Below are positions 56,601 through 64,000 of a DNA stretch of 64,000 bases, in pieces. Both the position numbers and the translations under genes were made by a program. Each line of letters starts with the position of its first letter. The stretch's first letter is position 1. Source of the stretch: Capniomyces stellatus (taxonomy: Eukaryota > Kickxellomycota > Harpellomycetes > Harpellales > Legeriomycetaceae); contig LUVW01000005.1 of NCBI GenBank assembly GCA_001661515.1, positions 124,001 through 188,000 of the forward strand, in the 5' to 3' direction. The notes beneath the pieces are model-generated. The model did no database searches, was not told where the DNA came from, and worked only from the letters and a program-made list of their open reading frames with translations.

Positions 56601-58733
56601 TACCAGCAAATCGAGTCGCTTGACTTGATGTCGAGTAGCCACATGCACAATGATTCGAGCTTAAATACAGATTCCAACACGGACTCCAATTTCAATTCAA
56701 ATACAAATTTGGACTCGGATTTGGATTCAAAACTAAGCAAGGAAATCTTGGATGTTTCAAAGGCAAACAATTACCCAACAAGTCTGGTGGATCTTGTGCT
56801 CAAACTCAACAGCACCAATGCAATGAGCAGACTGGCCAGCATGTTGGCAGTGCCGTTGGTTTCGTGGGGTTGTTTTACTTGGCACAGAATCATCGAGAAC
56901 GCAAAGTACTCGAGGTTGAGAAAGTTGTGGGACAGCTCGGTAAAAACGCTGGCCAAACTGGTCAAAGTCAACTTTGCGAATTTGGGCGATTTGTACACTG
57001 TGATCAACGAGACAGAGAAGGGAAATGTTGCTGATATGTTCCAGCTAATCAATGGGGTAGTAAGCGACGTTATTTTCCTTCCCCAGTCGACCGTTAGTGA
57101 GTGGCTCAATATGGCCAACCAGCAACTAGGCTTTGGCGAACATGGTACACTGGCTCTGCCTCCTCAGCTGGCCGTCAACTACTTTGTTGGCGATGTTGGG
57201 CTGCTTGGGTGTTTGGATCTGGTGCTGAGGTGTCCTCCACCACTGCAGCTGGATGGTATTAATTGTGGCCATAATGGCGATGATGGTGACGATGGTGACG
57301 ATGATGGATCTGGTGTGTTTTCTGACCTGATTAGCTCGGTTGTCATGTCGGTAACCCGGTTTCTTTCTCAGATTACCGACCTGAATGATGAAGAGGCCGT
57401 GGTTGATCAGCTTGACAAGGAGTACAACGCAAAAAGCCAAATATTGATGGCCAACTTCAAAATGGCCACCCACCAACCACCCGCAAAGGACAACAAACTC
57501 ACCAGCCGAGATGGCCGGGCGACTGGCAAAAAATTCAAAACTCTTGACGAGATGATCCGCGTGAAAAAAGACAACAGCAACAAGTGCACTAATATTTTCA
57601 ATGCATCAAAGGTCATGCACAGCTTTGCAAACCAAACCACGGTCCTGTTCAACGTACTGTTCAGGTGTTCTAAAGTCCAGATTCCTGATTCTGTAACCTC
57701 CACGACTCCGTACAGATCACCGCTGATGTTCAAGTACAAATTGCGGTTGAAAATGACGAGTTTGCATTGGCTGTTTGCTCTGTCCAGCGTAGAATCGTCT
57801 GATTTGATGCTAAAATCTATTGGATTGCCTCATGACAACAATTCTGACCATCCTGACACTGGTAACATCAGCAATACAAGCAGTAATCCCAGCGGTGATT
57901 ATGTGTTGAACAGACTGGGTATGTGTAAATGTATGGTTAGAAAACATAAACAAAACAATGACAAATCAAATCCCAAATCTAAATCTAAACCACAACGCTC
58001 CAGTCAAACAGAGAATGGTACCGATTACATTTCTGAATCAGACTATGATTACAGCTATGACGAGTCTGATGATTCCGATTGTGATGATTCCGACCAGTTG
58101 GGTGGGAACTGCAGTATGGCAAGAATTCCTGGACTTTCGGAGCGACCCAAGATTTCGTTTTGGGTATCACAGATATCTACACAGTTTTTGATGAAGTCAG
58201 TGTACTATGTAATAAACAAGAGCATTGAGAACAAGACTAGACCAAACTCCAAGAAAAAAGTGCAGAAAGTAGACTCGTGTTCTTCTATTTGGAAAAACTC
58301 CCATCAAAGCGGCATGAATTCAAAGCTGGTAATCAAGTTTTTACTGGTACACTTGTACAATTTGCAGGTTCGAAACAACGTGTTCAATTTTGCCTACGAA
58401 CCCAAAACTAACACAGACCAAACTGAAATTGAAAGTCAAGCTGATATCAAGACCCAAGACAACGGTGAAGAGTTTGATGTGAGAGATGCGATTCAGTTTT
58501 ATTTGATGTCAGGTCCAAACTCGTTGATTTATTTCTTGATGGATCAGCTCAGTGATTTGATGGATGCTCAGTCTAACGCCAATACCGATATCAGTGCCAA
58601 TTTCAAGACCGTTCAGTTGAAACCTGAAGGCGTTGCGTTTGCTGATTCCGTCAGCAGTGGCTTTGATCGGTCTGATTTTTCTGTTTACGACTTGGCCAAG
58701 TTGTGCTATGATCGGGTTGCCCGATTGTGTTGA
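50687..58733 (+). CDS. MON2: MON2 homologue, Golgi-to-endosome trafficking scaffold
   Basis: Five exons (50687-50770, 50889-50955, 51105-51229, 51366-51633, 51751-58733) fit in frame and give 2508 aa. All acceptors are TAG. The start MSGLCTYLQKEMQGLSNEAK matches the DCB-domain start of MON2. CETKNQKIVSIAIGCLQSLI, VQVKILQTVLPLV and NTASATLRQLIIFVFDR are further conserved blocks of the Sec7/BIG-related N-terminus. MCLISSLEKSKFLKV…FRIAVRQTRVILKFI continues the family pattern. MON2 lacks a Sec7 domain and works with the Dopey protein and a P4 flippase at the trans-Golgi. Usual length is 1600-1700 aa; the excess is polar inserts (Ser/Asn/Gly, SASASA near 55245, NESS repeats near 55570, an acidic YDESDDSDCDDSD patch near 58060). 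The last exon alone is 7 kb. Confidence 0.92.
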
Positions 58734-58857
58734 TTGGTTTATTATTATTATTTCTTTTTCAAGTTTATTATATTCCTTTCTTTTTTTTCTTTTTCTATTT
58801 AATATATTTTTTTTATTCATTTAATTAAATTACCAATATTTATATATATTTGGCCTA

Positions 58858-59040
58858 CTAGTAAGATTGATTAAGTCCAGTGTGCTCATAGATCGATTCT
58901 TGATCTCGTCGATTATAATAACATGTTGTCTTTTGTAGCTGTTGTCGTGCGTAGTACGGATAGACTCGCCATATCTGAATGTTGGTCTCGAACACAAAGC
59001 CAACATCTTCTTTATCTTTGCTTGTGAAGCTATCTGCCAT
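58858..59040 (-). CDS. Hypothetical 60-aa protein
   Basis: ATG at 59040 in a good A-rich context (AAAATGGC), stop at 58858. The sequence MADSFTSKDKEDVGFVFETN…IWRVYPYYARQQLQKT is balanced in composition and unlike the AT-driven frames around it, but I know no family. It lies convergent to MON2, 125 bp past its stop. It may be a genuine small protein or the last exon of something larger. Confidence 0.35.
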   Translation of the reverse strand: MADSFTSKDKEDVGFVFETNIQIWRVYPYYARQQLQKTTCYYNRRDQESIYEHTGLNQSY

Positions 59041-59671
59041 TTTTGGCTGCTAACCCATAAACCATGATTTTACTTTTTCATGCTGTTTGCGCGCTTACTG
59101 TTGAGTTGGGAGCCCTTGTATCAATCCCCAATCACTCCAAACCATCTATTATTATTACAATACATAAACTGTCTAATCCACGCATGCCTGTATGATCTGT
59201 GTTTGTGTGGCAATTATGTTTTTGCTAATACCATTCACAGAATATAAAATAAAATGCATTTACACACTCATACACTATATTTTCATTATTTGATGTTCAG
59301 ATCTGCTCAGCCAACTAGACATTGGCAATGTACATATTAATGATGGCGTATTTATAATAGTTCTGTCTAGAATTTTATTTGTTATTGGAATCCTGTTTAG
59401 AATCAAGACCTTGAACCAACACCGCCTTTACTTGCAAAGCTTTGTAACGAGTCATTATTCTGCGCAGTTGCACCAGATTATTACTGCACTTTCCTCCAGA
59501 ATAGATGTGGTACTCTGAAACATATTCAGTTTTTTTTTTTTAATTTTTATCGAGAAGAATAAGATCCAAAGTCTTTCCAACAAACATATAGTACTACTGT
59601 CAAAGTGTTGTTGTGATTTTAGTTTTAGCTTTATTAGCGAAATGAAATGAAAAAAAATATTATTATTATTA
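59041..59671. other. Intergenic, no gene seen
   Basis: Spacer between the small frame and the RPF1 stop. It contains (TTA)n near 59659-59675. No gene is seen. Confidence 0.5.
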
Positions 59672-61226
59672 TTATAAAAAGAATCTTCTACGACTGGTTT
59701 CCAGATCGGGTGTGAATTTCCAGATATATTCTCCGTTTTTAGGATCATACAGTCCCTTTTGCATCCATCTAAGCCTTAAAGTGAACCTTGGTCCGATTTC
59801 CTGCAAATTGACGCGCTTTCCGTTTTTAAACTCGTACCGATGTCTTCTAAAGAATATAAAATCTCTTTGGTTATGGAAGGTAACGACTTGACGACCAGCA
59901 AATTCAGGAAGTTGTGGGAAAAGCGAGGCAAACATCCGGCCAACTGTGTGACCAAGACGAGTGTTGAAGTTGTTGAGAATGACTTCCGGTTTATGTGAAG
60001 TGGCACGTCCATGGCCTTCAATCTTTTTGGATTCTTTGATTCGTGTTAGTCTGTAGTGTGCTGTTGGGCCGTCAGGCAAATGTATTATTGTAACGTGAGC
60101 TAGCAAAAACAAAATAAATACAAGTTGATTTAATATTATTCAATGCAAAATAGTGTATAATTCAAATTTCAACTGTTTGTATATACTTTCTACGCCATAA
60201 TCATCAGCAAACCCCCCCCCCACTAAATCACTACAATTGGAGGGGTGAAATATTAAACAAAGTGAAGAAATAAGGTAAATGAAAAAAAAGGGCCTTACAT
60301 GGTTCACGGTGATCTTCGGAGACTAGAACCAAATCGGTATATTCTCTGTTATTACAAAACTCAATGATCTTTTTGATTTCAAACTTGGCACCCCGCTTGA
60401 TAAACTGAGAGTCGGGGATTATTGAGGTTAAATCATGTACAAAGTCGTATGTCGACTAAACCAATTAATATATGTATAAAAAAAAGTATGTGAGTATCAA
60501 AAGCAAAATGTTATACCAGTAGTATACACGTCAACCAAAAAACAAGCAGACACTGTTGCTGATAAAATACACTTCAGGCTATTTATTTATTGCATTTTAA
60601 AACCTTACCTTTGTGGATCTGTTTGTGGTGGTAATTATAACTTTTGGGGTTTTGCCATCAAAATACTTTGCAAATTCGTCTTCAGCCTCGTCTTCTTCAA
60701 CCTAACAATTATTAATTCCAGATATTCATTATCGCCATTGTCTTTACCATAACAATAAAAGCAAAATATAACAGTGTCGATGTCGGTGACAGTGACGATG
60801 TGATATTTTTAATTCAAAAAAAAGGTTAAACATGTGTATATAGATATAAATAAATTGTATTTACCTCTTGATCTGCATCTTGGATAATGGTTTCATCAAA
60901 TTCACGAGTGTTTTCTTGAGTGTTTGGGACATTCTCCTCTAGTCTAGCCTATTTTATACCCAACAATCACCATATATCACTATTGATTTTACCTTTTTTC
61001 ACTTGACCTTTTCTTTTGAATTGTTCATGCTTTAGCAAGTTTTGTTCCTTGATGAAATAATTACCTTTTTGGCCTTGGGATCATCGGCCTCTTCCTTTGC
61101 CTGATTCTTTCTCTTTTCTCGCTTGTTCTTGGCTTTCTGTATCTTTTCTTGCTGGTAGATCAAGCTTCGTTTTGCCTTGTTCTTGATTTGTGAAGATTCC
61201 ACAACTGTCAGGGCTTTTTTGTCCAT
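59672..61226 (-). CDS. RPF1: Ribosome production factor 1 (Brix domain)
   Basis: Five exons (61226-61065, 60948-60865, 60701-60609, 60455-60299, 60099-59672) give 307 aa, close to family length. All acceptors are TAG. The N-terminus is basic and helical ([25 protein letters not shown]), as expected for nucleolar targeting. An acidic linker follows, then the Brix domain: [57 protein letters not shown] and [26 protein letters not shown]1 acts in 60S pre-ribosome maturation in the nucleolus. The phase-1 junction before HVTIIHLP restores the frame exactly. Orientation is convergent with MON2. Confidence 0.94.
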
Positions 61227-64000
61227 TGCTTTATCTAGTTTGCTTTCTTTGTTCTGCCAATTCTATACTCCTTGATTTTCTCTATTGATATTTGACTGTA
61301 AAGACTTTTATACTGAGCTTTGTTGTTTTCACTCTAAAAAATCTTGATTCTATTTACAATTGTTGTCAGGCAGGAAATAGACAAATGTTGAATCGCCTTC
61401 AATACCAACTTTACAGATTTAATCAATTACGAAGAAAAAAAAAAGAAAAAAAAAAGAATTTAAATCATAAAAAAAAAATTTTACTATAAATTTTTGTTTT
61501 TATTTTTAGTTTTGTAAATTGAAAGAATCGATTCAAGTCGGTAATATATTCTTAATTTTACAACCACAATTTGATTTGCTAAAAAATAAAACCCAATTTT
61601 TTTTCTATTGCAAGTGCATTATAAACCAAAACTCTTTTATGTAAACCTTTGAAAATACGGACGGATAAAATAAGCGTCCAAAACCCAAATCCAGTATTCT
61701 AGAATCGTGACAACCTGAAATGAAATATGCCCACGTTGCTCAACGTCCTTATAGCCTGCCTTATTTTTTTTTTATGATACTTACCGGTTTAAACCAATAA
61801 ACACTACAAGTTGTAAAATCTGACTTTACAAAGCACCACAAGACCAACGCAAAACAGGCGTTATCTATTGGCTCTTTTAGAATCAGTATTGACAGCTTTT
61901 GCATGCTCGTTTATATACTTGAGCCTTGCTTGGCGTAGTTTATTTTTGTTCTAGAGTATCTGAAGCAGACAAGTATAACTCAGAGTCGTATCTCAGAGTC
62001 GTATCTCAAGGTCTAAATCATACAAACCAACTATTTTCAATTAAAATTTTCCAGGTCAGACACCAAGTGTACGCGCTAAAAAGGCTTTATTGCATTAGTC
62101 TTTACCATGGTATCGGGAATTGCAATACATCCACGTGCAAGTGACTCCAGTTTTGAGGGGAGCCCAATATTCAACAATATGGGTACACACGTTGCTAACG
62201 TTCACGAAACGGATTAACCCGTTTTCAAGAGACCATGTAAACAATGTTATGAGCTCAGTCAAAAAAGCTTAACAGCTCTGGATATAAAAATAATGCTATC
62301 ATGAATATCCCCAGCTTTAAGTTTATCCCGTTTATAGAGTCTTTCGAGTACTACTACCCTGGGAAGACATGTTCAAAAGCACTTGATGAAAAGTCTTTGT
62401 AAATATATTGCCAAAACAGACGTTTTACTGCTTAACGAGTCAAAAAAATAAATTCAAAAACAAGATTAAAACCAAGCTTGACCGAGTTAAGCACATATAT
62501 CTTTACAAGTTGGCAAGTATAACGGCTAGTGTCGAGATAACTAAACGCATGAACATACTGTACTCAGACCAGGCATGCGTGGCCTTTTAACTTTTTAGAG
62601 CAAATAAATTCTAGGTGCAAAGGCAGCGATGAGTATCAGTTTTGTGACAGTATGCATCATGCAACAGAAACACTCGCGTTTCCTGGTGCGATAATAGCCA
62701 AGTCAATTTTAAACATCACATTCGTGCATGATAGAGTCAACTTGGTTCTGCCGATAAAAAAAAAGTACAATGTAAACGGTGCACACAACGATGCCAATTC
62801 CATGTTTCTTAATAGCACTGAAATCACTGGTAAGGTCAACATCAATAGCTTCAAGAGCGCGTACGCAACCAAAGAACCCAAGCAAAACTGACTTGTTACA
62901 AAGGGAACTTTGGCAAGGATAATTTTGTGTAAAACTGTTTAGAGAGATTCAAAACCGATGCAAAAGTTAAAGCTTGGCTTATCTAGTTGGTGGGATACTT
63001 TTTTCTTTCTTTTACATTGTTTTTTTTTATTAAAGTCGGTGAGTACTTTTTTAATTTACCGGTTTCGTTTTTTAAAATGAGAAAAAAAAAGATGAGGTGG
63101 GGTTTCTTTGCCAATTAAATGATTCAGTTTCTTGGAGTCTGCCCAACAAAATGATAAATCATGCTACATTTAGAATTAACCTGTTTATAAAAAACAATAG
63201 TATTCTATTCGCCAGCTTAAATGCTTATCATTAAGTATCAAGGCAAAATAACGCACATTCAGATTTGCCGTGCAATTAACAAAGAAAAAAAAGAAAAAAA
63301 AAGCGAGGTCCAACTGAAATACTCAACAAAGACACAGGGATACACAAACTTTGGTCTGGCTAGTTGTAGTATAATTGGTAGGATTAAAATAGCCAATACT
63401 ATATGACTGTCATTAGAATGATTAACTTCAATGTTTTTGTTTACTTGAATAGAAAGGCCAAGATTTACAAAATCCACATTGTTAAAGTTAAAAAGCACAT
63501 TGGTTTTTATGGCTGTTTATTGGATACTTCCAGAATTTTTTTTTTTCTTCCTTTGTTTATCAATAATAACAAACTTTTTATTTTTTTAAATGGTCCGGTT
63601 ATAAATATTAAACTAGCTTTGAGCTGTTGTAGCATTTCACTTTTTTACTAACAAGGCCCTGGTCCAAAGTTTTTGTGTTATTATTGTCATTTAGAGCTTG
63701 ATTCAACTGATTTTTGGTTATTTTTTTTTCCAGCTAAACAGCCAATTTTGGCCAATGGTCTGAAGGAGCTAATATAGTTTACCAATCATCTACGATAAAA
63801 AGCAAAAAAAAACAATTCCTGAGTAACAAGGAAAACAATTGAATAAGAGCAGTGGTATTTATATTGGCACCCGATTGGGGGACAGATTGGTAAATTAAAC
63901 GTGAAAACAAGAAAATTGAACTGAAATAAAAAACGATGCTTGCTTTATATCAAACAAGGGGTGGGTGGAGATGAGGGAGGATAATAGAGATGGTTTTGGC
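61227..64000. other. Gene-poor right end with eroded coding remnants
   Basis: No intact gene. Several short plus-strand pieces read like former protein, separated by stops: near 62300-62400 (NIPSFKFIPFIESFEYYYPGK), 62620-62891 (CKGSDEYQFCDSMHHATETL…), 62890-62980 (CYKGNFGKDNF…LERFKTDAKVKAW) and 63221-63530. I do not recognise the family. The upstream part (61240-61700) would carry the RPF1 promoter. Confidence 0.35.

Noticed and set aside
51814..58191. Minus-strand frames over MON2 (up to 353 codons)
   Set aside because: Mirror images of a well-supported MON2 exon; no domain on the opposite strand.

Overview
This window is AT-rich nuclear DNA from a fungus. It has short spliceosomal introns, Pol III tRNA genes, a eukaryotic uL2 gene, TFIID TAF4, MON2, RPF1 and GatA, and chitin-recognition (CBM19-type) modules. 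The mix of CBM19 proteins, a family of ankyrin proteins without the usual TPLH motif and a CFAP20/BUG22 orthologue points to an early-diverging lineage rather than Dikarya. A trichomycete-like (Harpellales/Kickxellomycotina) gut fungus is my best guess, but that is inference and nothing here proves it.

Layout. 1-3.3 kb: a 3'-truncated membrane protein gene and a small secreted Thr-rich protein. 3.3-14.1 kb: two nearly identical copies of a roughly 2.1 kb segment, each with a 150-aa secreted protein. They flank a 1101-aa ankyrin gene and a glutathione S-transferase, and one copy carries an N gap. 14.2-20.2 kb: an intronless 1981-aa TAF4-like TFIID subunit full of in-frame hexanucleotide repeats. 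22.2-26.2 kb: a six-exon GatA amidase and a three-exon SIW14-type phosphatase. 26.7-31.6 kb: a decayed ankyrin paralogue, then tRNA-Val, a tRNA-like fragment and LTR-like repeats, then a C-terminal ankyrin fragment. 34.8-36.8 kb: a three-exon coiled-coil protein. 37.2-37.9 kb: a broken Tc1/mariner transposase. 39.1-42.8 kb: a tRNA-Asp/tRNA-Glu pair, uL2 and CFAP20. 43.3-48.1 kb: three same-strand genes for secreted proteins with a repetitive spacer and a C-terminal CBM19-type module. 50.7-61.2 kb: MON2 (five exons, about 2508 aa) and RPF1 (five exons). 61.2-64 kb: mostly eroded sequence.

The gene models were assembled by eye from splice sites and reading-frame phase. Of the 24 introns I could phase, 22 end in TAG, one in CAG and one in AAG. 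The housekeeping genes cover transcription (TAF4), ribosome biogenesis and translation (RPF1, uL2, tRNAs), mitochondrial Gln-tRNA synthesis (GatA), and Golgi-endosome trafficking (MON2). The accessory part comprises secreted chitin-recognition and Cys-containing proteins, the ankyrin family with its pseudogenes, and transposon debris. The most interesting system is the CBM19 cluster: three spacer-diverged proteins in which the same phase-1 intron separates the spacer from the chitin-binding exon.
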